This document shows positions 1 through 8,540 of a stretch of DNA of 64,000 nt, piece by piece (positions within the stretch are counted from its first letter, which is position 1; every line of letters begins with the position of its first letter). Position numbers and translations under genes: made by a program. The notes under the pieces were generated by a model. That model was not told the origin of the DNA. It made no database searches and saw nothing but the letters and a program-made list of their open reading frames with translations. The stretch is from Sedimentisphaerales bacterium (GTDB taxonomy: Bacteria > Planctomycetota > Phycisphaerae > Sedimentisphaerales > Anaerobacaceae). Where the stretch lies: contig JAFGGH010000098.1 in the NCBI GenBank assembly GCA_016930645.1, forward strand, positions 1-64,000, in the 5' to 3' direction.

Positions 1-103
1 CAGGCGGATGAATATCGAATCCTTCGACTGCGCTCAGGACAGGAACTATAAGATTTGAGATTTAAGATTTGAGAAAACGGGAACCCCATCACAAAAAAGA
101 AAA

Positions 104-128
104 CCCTGGGTGAAACCCAGGGCTAAAT
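104..128 (+). repeat. REP-like hairpin with CTAAATA tail (copy 1)
   Basis: A perfect 8-bp inverted repeat, CCCTGGGT at 104-111 and ACCCAGGG at 115-122, encloses the triloop GAA and is followed directly by CTAAATA. The same layout with a different stem recurs at 262-287. The tail also follows the hairpin next to the transposase gene at 47403. Confidence 0.65.
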
Positions 129-217
129 AAATCCCTCTGTGCATCCTACTTCGTCCCTACGGGACTACAAAGAACAAGGTGGGTAAATTCTGTCCTGTGA
201 AAAGAGAGGAATTTCAC

Positions 218-245
218 TTGCGTTTTGAGGGGAAAGAAGGATAAT
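218..245 (+). promoter_or_regulatory. Possible sigma-70 promoter of the nfeD-floA operon
   Basis: TTGCGT at 218-223 is followed after 16 bases by GATAAT at 240-245. It is the best -35/-10 pair upstream of the gene at 333. If used, the transcript leader would include the two hairpins at 262-310. Confidence 0.35.
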
Positions 246-261
246 TGATGCTCTACAGAAA

Positions 262-287
262 CCCCGCGTGAAACGCGGGGCTAAATA
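262..287 (+). repeat. REP-like hairpin with CTAAATA tail (copy 2)
   Basis: CCCCGCGT (262-269) and ACGCGGGG (273-280) pair perfectly around a GAA triloop and are followed by CTAAATA. The stem differs from copy 1 but keeps its own complementarity, so the pairing rather than the sequence is conserved. It lies between the possible promoter at 218-245 and the nfeD-like start codon. Confidence 0.65.
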
Positions 288-290
288 TGG

Positions 291-310
291 ATTCCTGCCT
301 GCGCAGGAAT
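291..310. repeat. Short intergenic palindrome
   Basis: ATTCCTGC (291-298) and GCAGGAAT (303-310) form a perfect 8-bp hairpin with a 4-nt loop. It follows the second CTAAATA hairpin by three bases. It lies just before the nfeD-like gene and has no T-run, so I do not call it a terminator. Confidence 0.5.
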
Positions 311-332
311 GACAAAGAAGTAAGGAATATGT

Positions 333-827
333 ATGGATTGGTGGCTTTTATTAGCTTTGTTTCTTTATTTCGCGTGCGCGGTGCTGATAGTTGCGGAAAT
401 ATTCGTGCCGAGCGGCGGGATAATCAGTATTTGTGCTTTGGCTTGCTTAGTAGGGGGGCTGATGATATTTTTCAAGAGCGAGATGGTGCCGGGCTGGGCA
501 GGTATTGTTACGGCTTTTATTGAAATACCGATAGTGCTTGTTATTACTTATAAAATTTTTCCCAATACCCGTTTCGGCAAAAGTGTAACATTAGCACCGC
601 CTGATAAGAAGCCCGGTGAGGGGATTTCAGACACTCAGCAATTGAAAGATATGCTTGGCGCGGCAGGTCGTGTATTGAGCGACCTTCGGCCTGTCGGAAT
701 GGTGGATTTTGACGGTAAAAGGGTCGAATGTGTTGCTGAGGAAGGTTATGTCGAAAAAGGAAAACAAGTAAAAGTAATAAAAGTTGAAAGTACACAGTTA
801 ACCGTAAGAGTTTTAGATGAAACTTAA
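333..827 (+). CDS. NfeD-like membrane protein (short form)
   Basis: This 164-residue protein has two or three hydrophobic segments in its first 75 residues, followed by a soluble C-terminal part of about 60 residues that looks like the NfeD OB-fold (pattern G-x-A-x-x-x-L-R-P-x-G near residues 110-125). Short NfeD proteins lack the serine-protease domain of long NfeD and act with flotillin-like partners. That fits the next gene, a FloA homologue starting 15 bases downstream. The ATG is preceded by a TAAGGA-like ribosome site. Function in membrane organisation is known for the family; a role here is inferred. Confidence 0.85.
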   Translation: MDWWLLLALFLYFACAVLIVAEIFVPSGGIISICALACLVGGLMIFFKSEMVPGWAGIVTAFIEIPIVLVITYKIFPNTRFGKSVTLAPPDKKPGEGISDTQQLKDMLGAAGRVLSDLRPVGMVDFDGKRVECVAEEGYVEKGKQVKVIKVESTQLTVRVLDET

Positions 828-842
828 TGAAAGGACCGGGAG

Positions 843-1856
843 ATGTATGAATTATCAGATATGTTAATTGCCCAGGCTGATCCAACGAGAGTAATAATTA
901 TCGCTGCTCTGATTATCGGCGGAATAGTGCTGCTGCTGTTTTTTTTGCTGTTTGTCAAGTTTTTCCGTTTATGGATACAAGCGGTATTCGCACGTGCGGA
1001 TGTAAAATTATCCGAGCTTATCGGTATGTGGCTTAGAAAGGTAAATCCACAGACAATCGTTATCAGTAAGATTACCGCGATTCAGGCAGGATTAAAGCTA
1101 ACAACAAAGGATTTGGAAAGTCACTACCTTGCAGGTGGGCAAGTGCCGAAAGTTGTCCGTGCATTGATAGCGGCCAACCGTGCGAATATTGTGTTATCAT
1201 TCAAGACGGCGACGGCGATAGACCTGGCAGGACGTGACATTTTAGATGCCGTAACGACAAGCGTTAAGCCCAAGGTAATTGACTGCCCGGATCCGACGCG
1301 AGGCAGAGATACGGTCGATGCCGTGGCTCAGGATGGTATTCAGCTTAAGGCCAAGGCGAGAGTAACGGTACGGATGAATATCGACAGGCTTATCGGCGGA
1401 GCAACGGAAGAGACGATTATCGCCAGGGTCGGTGAAGGTATCGTTACGACAATCGGCAGCGCTATCACCTATAAGACCGTGCTGGAGAATCCGGACAAAA
1501 TATCCAAGAGCGTTTTGGCTAAGGGGCTCGACGCAGGTACGGCGTTTGAGATTCTTTCGATTGATATCGCCGATGTCGATGTCGGTGAGAACGTCGGCGC
1601 TCAATTACAGGCAGCCCAGGCGGAAGCGGATATGAGACGGGCCAAAGCAGAAGCGGAGAAACGCCGCGCGATGGCAGTTGCCCGTGAGCAGGAGATGCGG
1701 GCGTTGGTTGTCGAGAATGAGGCGAGGGTACCGCTTGCAATGGCTGAGGCTTTCCAGAAGGGTCATCTCGGCGTGATGGACTATTACCGGATGAAGAATA
1801 TCAACGCCGATACCGATATGAGAGACTCTATAGCTAAGCCGAAGAAGAAAGAGTAA
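843..1856 (+). CDS. floA: Flotillin-like protein FloA
   Basis: A 337-residue protein with one N-terminal membrane segment (about residues 17-40), an SPFH-type middle region and an Ala/Glu-rich coiled coil near residues 255-305 (repeats of [15 protein letters not shown]). Length, order and the short C-terminal tail ending in KPKKKE fit the FloA (YqfA) family, which scaffolds membrane microdomains. AAAGGA lies seven bases before the ATG. The NfeD-FloA order is the classical pairing of these families, so the two are probably co-transcribed and act together at the inner membrane. Confidence 0.93.
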   Translation: MYELSDMLIAQADPTRVIIIAALIIGGIVLLLFFLLFVKFFRLWIQAVFARADVKLSELIGMWLRKVNPQTIVISKITAIQAGLKLTTKDLESHYLAGGQVPKVVRALIAANRANIVLSFKTATAIDLAGRDILDAVTTSVKPKVIDCPDPTRGRDTVDAVAQDGIQLKAKARVTVRMNIDRLIGGATEETIIARVGEGIVTTIGSAITYKTVLENPDKISKSVLAKGLDAGTAFEILSIDIADVDVGENVGAQLQAAQAEADMRRAKAEAEKRRAMAVAREQEMRALVVENEARVPLAMAEAFQKGHLGVMDYYRMKNINADTDMRDSIAKPKKKE

Positions 1857-1858
1857 TT

Positions 1859-1912
1859 TAGCCACAGAGTATAAGTATTGTTGTAGCCACAGAGGGCACA
1901 GAGTACACAGAG
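1859..1912. repeat. Short direct repeats (CACAGAG type)
   Basis: TAGCCACAGAG occurs at 1859-1869 and again at 1884-1894, followed by GGCACAGAG and TACACAGAG. This gives four spaced copies of CACAGAG between floA and the next gene. I see no hairpin in it. Confidence 0.5.
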
Positions 1913-1916
1913 AAAA

Positions 1917-2498
1917 ATGGATGGATTAGCAGAATATTTTGTTTTGCTTGGGCAGGGTGAAGATGAAGGCTGGATGCAGATACTGGTCTTTATTGTTATG
2001 GCAGTGATATGGGTAATCGGGGGGATAATGAAGTCCCGTAGTGAAAAACAAAAACAGCAGGAAAAGGTACAAGGTCAACCAGTCCGACCAGTTCGACCGA
2101 AGGCACGGACAATTTACCAGGAGAAAGCACCAAAGCAGCCACCGGCCAGGCCCAAACCAAGACCTTTACAGGAAAGGCCTGCAAAACGGCCGACATTTGA
2201 CAGGATATTCGCTCCTGACAGGATAAAACAAAAAATCATAGATAAAATATTTCCGCAACAAAAACCTGTTGAGCTAAAAACCAAGCCGGCAGTTACATCA
2301 CCAAAACCGACAGAAGCAGCCATTCAAACGAAAATGATTAAGGCCAGAGATGAAAAAGAAAAGGCCGGTGCTGTTGTTGGAGAAGTCGTTTTAGATTTTG
2401 GCGAACCAGAACAATTGCAGGCTGCGATAATACATTATGAAATTCTCGGCAAATGTGTCGGTCAGCGAGAAATTGAAGAGCAAATCTGGTCTCGATAG
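1917..2498 (+). CDS. Small membrane-anchored protein of unknown function
   Basis: I do not recognise this 193-residue protein. It has one hydrophobic segment at about residues 20-38 (MQILVFIVMAVIWVIGGI) and then a long basic, Pro/Lys/Gln-rich stretch (about 40-135). It ends in a more ordered piece of about 50 residues rich in Ala, Ile and Glu. The layout suggests a membrane-tethered protein with a flexible cytoplasmic linker and a small C-terminal interaction motif. It follows floA in the same direction but has no strong ribosome site, so membership of that operon is uncertain. Confidence 0.65.
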   Translation: MDGLAEYFVLLGQGEDEGWMQILVFIVMAVIWVIGGIMKSRSEKQKQQEKVQGQPVRPVRPKARTIYQEKAPKQPPARPKPRPLQERPAKRPTFDRIFAPDRIKQKIIDKIFPQQKPVELKTKPAVTSPKPTEAAIQTKMIKARDEKEKAGAVVGEVVLDFGEPEQLQAAIIHYEILGKCVGQREIEEQIWSR

Positions 2499-2584
2499 CA
2501 ATTTTTCAACATCTTCCGGGGATATGGAGAAAATTAGTGTAAACAGCGAGGCAGGGGGGTGGCCCTATATATAATCAAGAACAA

Positions 2585-3487
2585 ATGAATGCTGTGGAAT
2601 TAAATTCAGTTTGCAAGTCTTTCGGGCAGGTTTGCGCCGTTGATAATTTGAGTGTGACGGTTCCAAGCGGTTGTGTTTACGGCTTTTTGGGGCCTAACGG
2701 GGCAGGCAAGACCACAACGCTTCGGATGCTGATGAATATTATCCGGCCTGACAGCGGCAATATCCGGATATTCAGTGACGGGACAATTAGTAAAATAAAA
2801 CATAGAACGGGTTATATGCCCGAAGAACGCGGTCTGTACAGAAAAATGACTGTTCGTGAAACGCTAAAGTATTTCGGCGCAATCAAGGAAGTTAAAAAGG
2901 GGGAACTTGCAAAGAGAATAGAGCAATGGATTGAGCTTATAAAGCTTTCCGACTGGGCTGATAAAAAGGTGGAAGAACTGAGCAGAGGAATGCATCAGAA
3001 ATTGCAGTTCGCGGTTACGGCTATAAATGCGCCGGAGCTTCTTATTCTTGACGAGCCTTTTTCCGGCCTGGACCCTGTAAATCAGGAGCTTATGAAAGAC
3101 ATTATCGCCAAAATACGCGCCGAGGGGAAAACGATTATTCTTTCAACACATCTTATGCACGAGGCCGAAACGCTTTGCGATAATGTACTAATGATAAACC
3201 ACGGCAGGGCGGTACTGGACGGGAATTTAAGAGAGATAAAATCAAGGTATCAGCCTAATGTTGTCAGTCTCGATGTTGATGGTGATACGGGATTTCTGGA
3301 ACAGCTTGAGTTTGTCGAATCCATTCAGAGGCGTAAGGAGCGTCTGGAGGTCAGGCTCAGGGAAAATACCGACCCCCAGGAGCTGCTGATGATGTTGGCA
3401 AGCAGGGTGAAGGTCAGGGTTTTTGAAATCAAACAGCCTACACTGCATGAGCTGTTTCTTAAGTTGGCGGGCCAGACAGATGAATAA
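2585..3487 (+). CDS. ABC-2 type exporter, ATP-binding subunit (NatA-like)
   Basis: This 300-residue ATPase energises export through the permease encoded next. It has Walker A GPNGAGKTT (near residue 37), Walker B LLILDEPFSGLDP (about 155) and the H-loop in STHLMHEAE (about 183). The signature motif reads LSRGMHQK instead of LSGGQ, a variant seen in NatA-like subunits. About 80 residues follow the ATPase core, as in the CcmA/NatA subfamily. Its 3' end overlaps the permease start by eight bases, which indicates translational coupling. The substrate (sodium, a drug or a lipid) cannot be read from the sequence. Confidence 0.92.
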   Translation: MNAVELNSVCKSFGQVCAVDNLSVTVPSGCVYGFLGPNGAGKTTTLRMLMNIIRPDSGNIRIFSDGTISKIKHRTGYMPEERGLYRKMTVRETLKYFGAIKEVKKGELAKRIEQWIELIKLSDWADKKVEELSRGMHQKLQFAVTAINAPELLILDEPFSGLDPVNQELMKDIIAKIRAEGKTIILSTHLMHEAETLCDNVLMINHGRAVLDGNLREIKSRYQPNVVSLDVDGDTGFLEQLEFVESIQRRKERLEVRLRENTDPQELLMMLASRVKVRVFEIKQPTLHELFLKLAGQTDE

Positions 3488-4751
3488 AGTCCTGAGAATT
3501 GCACAACGTGAATATATCGCGACTGTCAAGACGAAGGCTTTTTTTCTGGGTGTATTCGTCGGGCCTATTTTTATCGGTGCGATATTATTTTTTGCAGGAC
3601 GTGTGGATAAAATTGGCTTAGGAGACAGAGAAGCCGTTACAGTCGGTGTTACCGACTTGACGGGAGAATTATCAGGTCAGCTCGAAGCGGCATTTAGACA
3701 GCACAGCGAAAACAATCCTGACAAGAAGATAATTATGCGAGAATATGCTCCAACCAATGATGTAAATTCATTTTACCAGTCAGGCAAAAAGGCCCTTCGC
3801 GAAAGGGTGATAGAAGCTTATTTTGTTGTCGAGAAGGGCGTCATAGCAGGCCAAGGAAGCGTTCTCGAATACACATATAGAACCAAGCCCGGTGATGTTG
3901 ACGTCATATGGAAATGTCAGAGTATCATGAAAAATGTGATTGTTGATGAACGTTGCAGGCAAAGGAACCTGTCTCGCGACGAGGTGAATGCTCTATGGCG
4001 GTTAAATTTCGATTCGATTGTGATAGGCGAGACAATTTCAGATGAGAAAAAAGCAGATAAAGATGATTTTGTTGTAACGATGATGATGCCCTTTGCGATG
4101 ATGTTTTTGATTTACATAGGCATTATATTAATCGGTCAGCATATTCTCAGCAGTGTTATCGAAGAAAAGAATTCACGTATTATTGAAGTTTTATTATCAG
4201 CCGTCAGCCCTATAGAGCTTATGGCGGGTAAGATATTAGGCCTTGTCTGTGCCGGTATGACGGTAATGGCAATATGGTGCCTTATGGCCCTTTCATTAGG
4301 CTCATTTAAAGGTTTCGAGCTTAATTTGTCTTTTTATTTTGTATTGATTTTTATTGTTTATTATGTACTCGGTTTTTTATTTTTTAGTGCTCTTATGGCT
4401 GGCATAGGCTCATTATGCAATACGATTAAAGAAAGCCAGAGCCTCATGACACCCTTAGTTATGATATTAATTATCCCGATGATAAGCTGGTACGAGCTTG
4501 CCAAGAATCCAAATGGTTTGTTTGCCAGGGTTTTATCCATGGTCCCGCCTGTTTCTCCTTTAGTTATGGTTTTACGTCTTTCTTCGAGTAATGAAATTCC
4601 TGTTTATGAAATAATACTCTCTCTCATATTTCTAATGGTTGGTGTAATCTTTGCGTTCTGGCTTGCGGGGAAGGTTTTTAAGACAGGTATCTTAATGTAC
4701 GGCAAAAAGCCAAAAATCAAAGAAGTAATCCGCTGGCTGAGAGAAAGGTAA
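3480..4751 (+). CDS. ABC-2 type exporter, permease subunit (NatB-like)
   Basis: A 423-residue permease with one N-terminal membrane segment (about residues 20-40), an extracytoplasmic loop of about 160 residues, and five or six membrane segments in the last 220 residues. The motif EEKNSRIIEVLLSAVSP preceding the membrane bundle is typical of the ABC-2/NatB family. I chose the ATG at 3480 because it lies inside the ATA of the upstream ATPase gene end and gives a positively charged N-terminus. An in-frame ATG at 3423 would overlap the ATPase gene by 65 bases and adds no conserved sequence. Confidence 0.9.
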   Translation: MNKVLRIAQREYIATVKTKAFFLGVFVGPIFIGAILFFAGRVDKIGLGDREAVTVGVTDLTGELSGQLEAAFRQHSENNPDKKIIMREYAPTNDVNSFYQSGKKALRERVIEAYFVVEKGVIAGQGSVLEYTYRTKPGDVDVIWKCQSIMKNVIVDERCRQRNLSRDEVNALWRLNFDSIVIGETISDEKKADKDDFVVTMMMPFAMMFLIYIGIILIGQHILSSVIEEKNSRIIEVLLSAVSPIELMAGKILGLVCAGMTVMAIWCLMALSLGSFKGFELNLSFYFVLIFIVYYVLGFLFFSALMAGIGSLCNTIKESQSLMTPLVMILIIPMISWYELAKNPNGLFARVLSMVPPVSPLVMVLRLSSSNEIPVYEIILSLIFLMVGVIFAFWLAGKVFKTGILMYGKKPKIKEVIRWLRER

Positions 4752-4906
4752 AAACACACCCTGAACAAAAATCCCTTAAATATACACTATGCCTAACGTC
4801 TCATAATATATGTTATGTTTCATTGGGGCTTTGGGGTTCATGCCAATTCTGATTATCCCGTCATCCCGTCGCTTCCGTCTTCGCCCTGCGGGCTACGCCG
4901 GACAGG

Positions 4907-4982
4907 TGCGCTCCGGGCTTGTATCTGCGCTCCGGGCTTGTATCTGCGCTCCGGGCTTGTATTTGCGCTCCGGGCTTATATT
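4907..4982. repeat. Tandem repeat, four 19-bp units
   Basis: Four consecutive 19-bp units lie at 4907-4925, 4926-4944, 4945-4963 and 4964-4982. The first two are identical (TGCGCTCCGGGCTTGTATC) and the last two differ at one to three positions. The stop codon of the minus-strand TPR gene (4976-4978) lies inside the fourth unit, so the array starts exactly at the 3' end of that gene. Confidence 0.85.
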
Positions 4983-6586
4983 TGTGCAAATGGGTCGTTT
5001 GGTTCAATTCCATCACATCTTAAGGCTGTGTCGGCCAGATTTTCCCAGTTTGCCGTAGCACGGTCGAATATTCCGAGGTTCTGCAGAACAACGGATATAT
5101 TATGCGTAGCATCGGAATCCGTCATATTGCTGTGCATGATATTCTCAAGGTTCATAAGTGAAGAGGCGAACTTTATTTTGTCGCAATAAAGAATCGCTGT
5201 CTTGTAATTTAAATCGAGTATTTGCTTATCTATCTCGTTAGGCCTGGAAAGAAGGTCAAGGGCCTGGTCTATCTTATTGGTTTCATAGAGGCAGGCAATA
5301 AGCTTGTTACGGGCACGATCGAAAGTTGGATTAAGATTAAGGGCATTTTTAAACGCTTTGCCGGCTTCGGCGAAGTTACCCATACTCATAATAAGAACGC
5401 CGAGCCTGTAATGCAGGTCGGGATTATTAGGCTCGAAGGAAAGCTCCTGCTGGTGGGCATTAAGAACGCGTGACATATCTTCTTCAACGGACACGTTAGA
5501 ATCGAAAGAATTCCTGTTAATCCTAAATCTAATAGCGGCGGTTTGAGCGAATAGAATAGCGCTGTTAGGCTGAATGACGGTGGCAAGTGAAAGTGTGTTT
5601 TTTGCTTCGTCAATATTACCGGACAATTTCTGTGTTGTCGCAAGACCGATATAGGCTTCAACAACACAGTCATTCATATCGAAGGCACGGTTGAACTGAA
5701 TCGCGGCCAACTCATCCTGCTGGCGGTGTAAAAACTGAGTGCCCAGCTTTATAGTGGCTTCCAGAAGGTCGGGGTGAATCTTCAGTGCATTGGTATATGA
5801 GACAATCGCATCGTCAGTGTGACCGAACATCGCGAGTATATCGCCCTGCCTGACGTACAGTTCGGCCCTTTCGGGATGGTCTGCGAGCTTTTCCTGTATA
5901 TAATCGAGAGCATCTTCAAGCTCATCCTGAGCGATGAGCTGCTCGATTTCGGGGTCGTTTTCCATAAAGTTATCCGGGTGAATCAGGATAGCGGTGTTGA
6001 ACGCGTCGATAGCGTATCTGTACTTTTCAGTAACAATATACAAATAACCGAGGGCAACAAGCGTGCGTATGTCGTCCGGGTATTCGGTTCGCAGCATTTC
6101 GTATTCAGTTATCGTGTCGGCGAGCCTGCCGTTCTTGAAATAAATCGCCGCTAAGCGGTACCGAGGCAGACGGAGGAAGTTTTTGAATTTCAGGCAGTCC
6201 TGGTAGAACTCTACGGCCTGCTGTTCGTTGCCGAGCCTTTCGTAACAGTAGCCGAGAGCGTACAGTACGATTGTATTACCCGGCTGACGCATATAAACTG
6301 AATTGAACTCTTCGATGGCTTCAGCGGTCTGGTTTTTCTGGATGCACAGTGCCCCTGCCGCTATTCTGCCGAGGACACAGGAGGGATTATCGAAAAGATA
6401 CAGGCGGAGGGCCTTGCAGGCCTGGTCTGTTTTATTCTGGCGGGCATAGTTAATAACATCGAAAAGCTGTTGTTGCTTTTCCTCGGGTAGCGTGTTTGGC
6501 GCCGCTACAATATCGAACCAGTGCCAAATTAATGCGGCTGTGTCGATATTCAATCCTGTACCTATAATTTCAAGTAACACGCTCAT
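4976..6586 (-). CDS. Tetratricopeptide-repeat protein
   Basis: A 536-residue soluble protein made almost entirely of TPR units. Typical unit ends such as A-L-G-Y-C-Y-E-R-L-G, A-L-G-Y-L-Y and R-L-G-V-L-I recur every 34 residues from about residue 60 to 480. TPR proteins are protein-interaction scaffolds and no catalytic domain is visible. I place the start at 6586, where GAGGG lies seven bases upstream, rather than at 6646, which adds 20 non-conserved residues. The stop codon sits in a 19-bp tandem repeat. The partner is unknown; the gene upstream in the same direction encodes a CheY-like receiver. Confidence 0.85.
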   Translation of the reverse strand: MSVLLEIIGTGLNIDTAALIWHWFDIVAAPNTLPEEKQQQLFDVINYARQNKTDQACKALRLYLFDNPSCVLGRIAAGALCIQKNQTAEAIEEFNSVYMRQPGNTIVLYALGYCYERLGNEQQAVEFYQDCLKFKNFLRLPRYRLAAIYFKNGRLADTITEYEMLRTEYPDDIRTLVALGYLYIVTEKYRYAIDAFNTAILIHPDNFMENDPEIEQLIAQDELEDALDYIQEKLADHPERAELYVRQGDILAMFGHTDDAIVSYTNALKIHPDLLEATIKLGTQFLHRQQDELAAIQFNRAFDMNDCVVEAYIGLATTQKLSGNIDEAKNTLSLATVIQPNSAILFAQTAAIRFRINRNSFDSNVSVEEDMSRVLNAHQQELSFEPNNPDLHYRLGVLIMSMGNFAEAGKAFKNALNLNPTFDRARNKLIACLYETNKIDQALDLLSRPNEIDKQILDLNYKTAILYCDKIKFASSLMNLENIMHSNMTDSDATHNISVVLQNLGIFDRATANWENLADTALRCDGIEPNDPFAQI

Positions 6587-6780
6587 CAATATACCCTCGC
6601 TCACGTAGAAAATACGCCTGCAAACGTCTGGATAAGGTATCGGCAACGGTAACAGGTTAGATAAGAAGCGGTTCGGTAAATTACGCTAAAGTATGGCCAT
6701 TTTTTGGGGCCGGATGCTGTTTTTTCTGTGTGTACGGATTTTTCGGGCTATAGGGTCGACTTTACGGACGTTACCGGGTG

Positions 6781-7251
6781 TTAAGCTTTTGTATGTTTTT
6801 CTATTTCGCTCAGGTAGGCCAGTGTCCGCTGTAGCTTGTCGGTGAGGTGTTTTAGTTTGAGCATTGTCTTTACCCGCGTGAGCAGTTCGAGTTTGTTAAC
6901 CGGTTTGCTTACGAAATCATCGGTGCCACAATCGATGCTTCTCTCTATGTCACCAAGTTCGTTAAGAGCCGTTACCATAATTATTGGAATGTTGCTGGTA
7001 GCCGGGTCATTTTTAATCCTCCGGCAGACCTCGAAACCGCTCATTTTTGGCATCATAATATCGAGCAGAATCAAATCCGGTGGGTTATCCGCAACTATGT
7101 CGAGGGCCTGTGAGCCGTCTTTGGCGGGTATTGTGTCGTAATCCATATCTTCAAGATAAGCCTGGAGCAACTCAAGATTTTGCTGATTGTCGTCAACTAC
7201 GAGGATTTTCGGTGTTTGCTCTTGGTTATTATAAAGGTCTTTATCAGTCAT
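6781..7251 (-). CDS. Stand-alone response-regulator receiver (PleD/CheY-like)
   Basis: A 156-residue single receiver domain with all key residues: acidic pair D20-D21 in ILVVDD, phospho-acceptor D64 in ILLDIMMPK, T94 and K116 in SKPVN. About 35 residues follow the domain, predicted helical, with no output domain. Such proteins pass phosphoryl groups or bind partners directly. The start at 7251 has GGAG eight bases upstream; the longer frame to 7317 adds 22 residues without a ribosome site. A histidine kinase gene lies 500 bases away on the other strand, a possible partner (inference). Confidence 0.9.
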   Translation of the reverse strand: MTDKDLYNNQEQTPKILVVDDNQQNLELLQAYLEDMDYDTIPAKDGSQALDIVADNPPDLILLDIMMPKMSGFEVCRRIKNDPATSNIPIIMVTALNELGDIERSIDCGTDDFVSKPVNKLELLTRVKTMLKLKHLTDKLQRTLAYLSEIEKHTKA

Positions 7252-7372
7252 CGATACAACTCCAGGTTTAAGTGCGATTTTGCAGAACTGTAATCGCCCT
7301 GCTGCTATTGTCAACACTGGTCAAGGATTATACACAAACCACGTGATAAAGACAAGGAACAGTAAATCAATA

Positions 7373-7627
7373 TTATTTGTATTTTTCGACGAATTGCCTT
7401 ACTTCCGGCCTTAGATAAACAGATTCGATATCTATCATTTTATTCACAGCCTGTGCGGCAAGAGCGGCATTATCGCCGGAAGATGCGTGGGTATCGACGA
7501 AGAATATTTTTTTGTCTTTGACGGTGCAAAGCCCCCCGCCGCTTCCGGCGAGCGGCTCGTTGCGTATGGTTATCCCGTTATCTTCGAGGAGAGGTAATAA
7601 TTGCTGGAGTATGTCGTGCTCGTTCAT
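7373..7627 (-). CDS. Small conserved-looking protein of unknown function
   Basis: An 84-residue soluble protein that I do not recognise. It has a helical N-terminus, a glycine-rich turn (GSGGG near residue 29), a short beta-like stretch (KKIFFVDTHASSG) and a helical C-terminus. The pattern suggests a compact alpha/beta fold. It lies alone between the receiver gene and the divergent histidine kinase operon. Only a weak ribosome site precedes the ATG, so confidence rests on its protein-like composition. Confidence 0.6.
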   Translation of the reverse strand: MNEHDILQQLLPLLEDNGITIRNEPLAGSGGGLCTVKDKKIFFVDTHASSGDNAALAAQAVNKMIDIESVYLRPEVRQFVEKYK

Positions 7628-7754
7628 GTTTTGATTTTAAGTCCATCAGCAGTATAATGTTACATTAGTTCGTATATTCAAGGAAAAGCTGCGTCAGTGT
7701 CGATATAATAAACGGTATTAGTCTAACTTGAAATTCTAAACAAGGAGTGAAGTT

Positions 7755-8540
7755 TTGACAAGTATTCTCGAAAGACGCCAATCTTTACACCGGCAGGTTA
7801 AGTTACACAAAGAAGAACAAAGGCAGCTTGCCGGACAAATAGAAAGTCTCGAATCGACAGCTTCAATGGGTGCCGCGGCGGCGATGATAGCTCACGAGAT
7901 AAATAATCTGCTGACACCGGTCGGAAATTACGCTGAGCTTGCGCTTCGGAACATGGATGATAAAAAGCTTGTGGAAAAAGCCTTGAAGCGAAGCCGAGAT
8001 AATTGTAAAAAGGCGTCTAAGGTCGCTGAGGCTATTCTAAACATAAGCAACGGTAAAAAGCAGCCGAAACAAAAGGTCAATTTAGCTGAGCTGGTCGAAG
8101 AAGTCTTCGAGTGTCTATGCAGAGATTTCAGCAAGGACGGCATCACGGTAAAGACGGATATAGATTCATTGCTGACTGTTTTTTCCGAGCCTGTGAGATT
8201 ACAGCAGGCCTTGATGAACCTGATATTAAATGCGCGTGACGCGATGCTGCAAAGAAGTGGTATGCTTACGATTAAAGCCCGTCAGCAGGGAGATTTTGTA
8301 GTAATTGAAATCAAGGATACAGGCTGCGGGATAGAGCCTGAAAACATCGATAAGATATTCGAGCCGTTTTTTACTACCAAAGCCAACTCGCAGGAGAAAA
8401 CCGGTACGGGCCTGGGGCTTGCTTTTTGTAAAAGGGTAATCGAAGATAACGGCGGTACTATTTCGGTCGAATCTAAACCGCAAGCGGGCAGCACTTTTAT
8501 TATCAAGCTGCCGCGACAACAAGGCGGCGAGAGACAGTGA
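7755..8540 (+). CDS. Sensor histidine kinase (soluble, NtrB-like core)
   Basis: A 261-residue kinase without membrane segments. A short coiled coil (residues 5-35) is followed by the HisKA dimerisation helix with H47 in MIAHEINN, then a HATPase domain with N-box NLILNARDAM, G1 DTGCGIEP, F-box IFEPFFTTK and G2 GTGLGLAFCKR. The start is TTG at 7755, supported by AAGGAG seven bases upstream; no in-frame ATG exists nearby. Its stop overlaps the GTG of the next gene by four bases (GTGA). The input signal must come from a partner, since no sensor domain is present. Confidence 0.9.
   Translation: MTSILERRQSLHRQVKLHKEEQRQLAGQIESLESTASMGAAAAMIAHEINNLLTPVGNYAELALRNMDDKKLVEKALKRSRDNCKKASKVAEAILNISNGKKQPKQKVNLAELVEEVFECLCRDFSKDGITVKTDIDSLLTVFSEPVRLQQALMNLILNARDAMLQRSGMLTIKARQQGDFVVIEIKDTGCGIEPENIDKIFEPFFTTKANSQEKTGTGLGLAFCKRVIEDNGGTISVESKPQAGSTFIIKLPRQQGGERQ

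Larger units (their letters stand above)
1..332. other. Repeat-rich non-coding stretch upstream of nfeD
   Basis: I see no convincing coding region here. The stretch carries several small palindromes: two hairpins ending in CTAAATA (listed separately), a GTCCC-TAC-GGGAC hairpin near 154-166 and an ATTCCTGC/GCAGGAAT hairpin at 291-310. A possible promoter lies at 218-245. The density of short palindromes is typical of intergenic REP-type sequence. Confidence 0.6.

Noticed and set aside
4907-4982. CRISPR array
   Set aside because: The four 19-bp units are directly adjacent with no spacers, and no cas genes are present; no other spaced repeat array was seen in the window.
4810-5058. Plus-strand frame over the 19-bp repeats
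   Set aside because: Its middle is just the translated tandem repeat and it runs into the antisense of the TPR gene.
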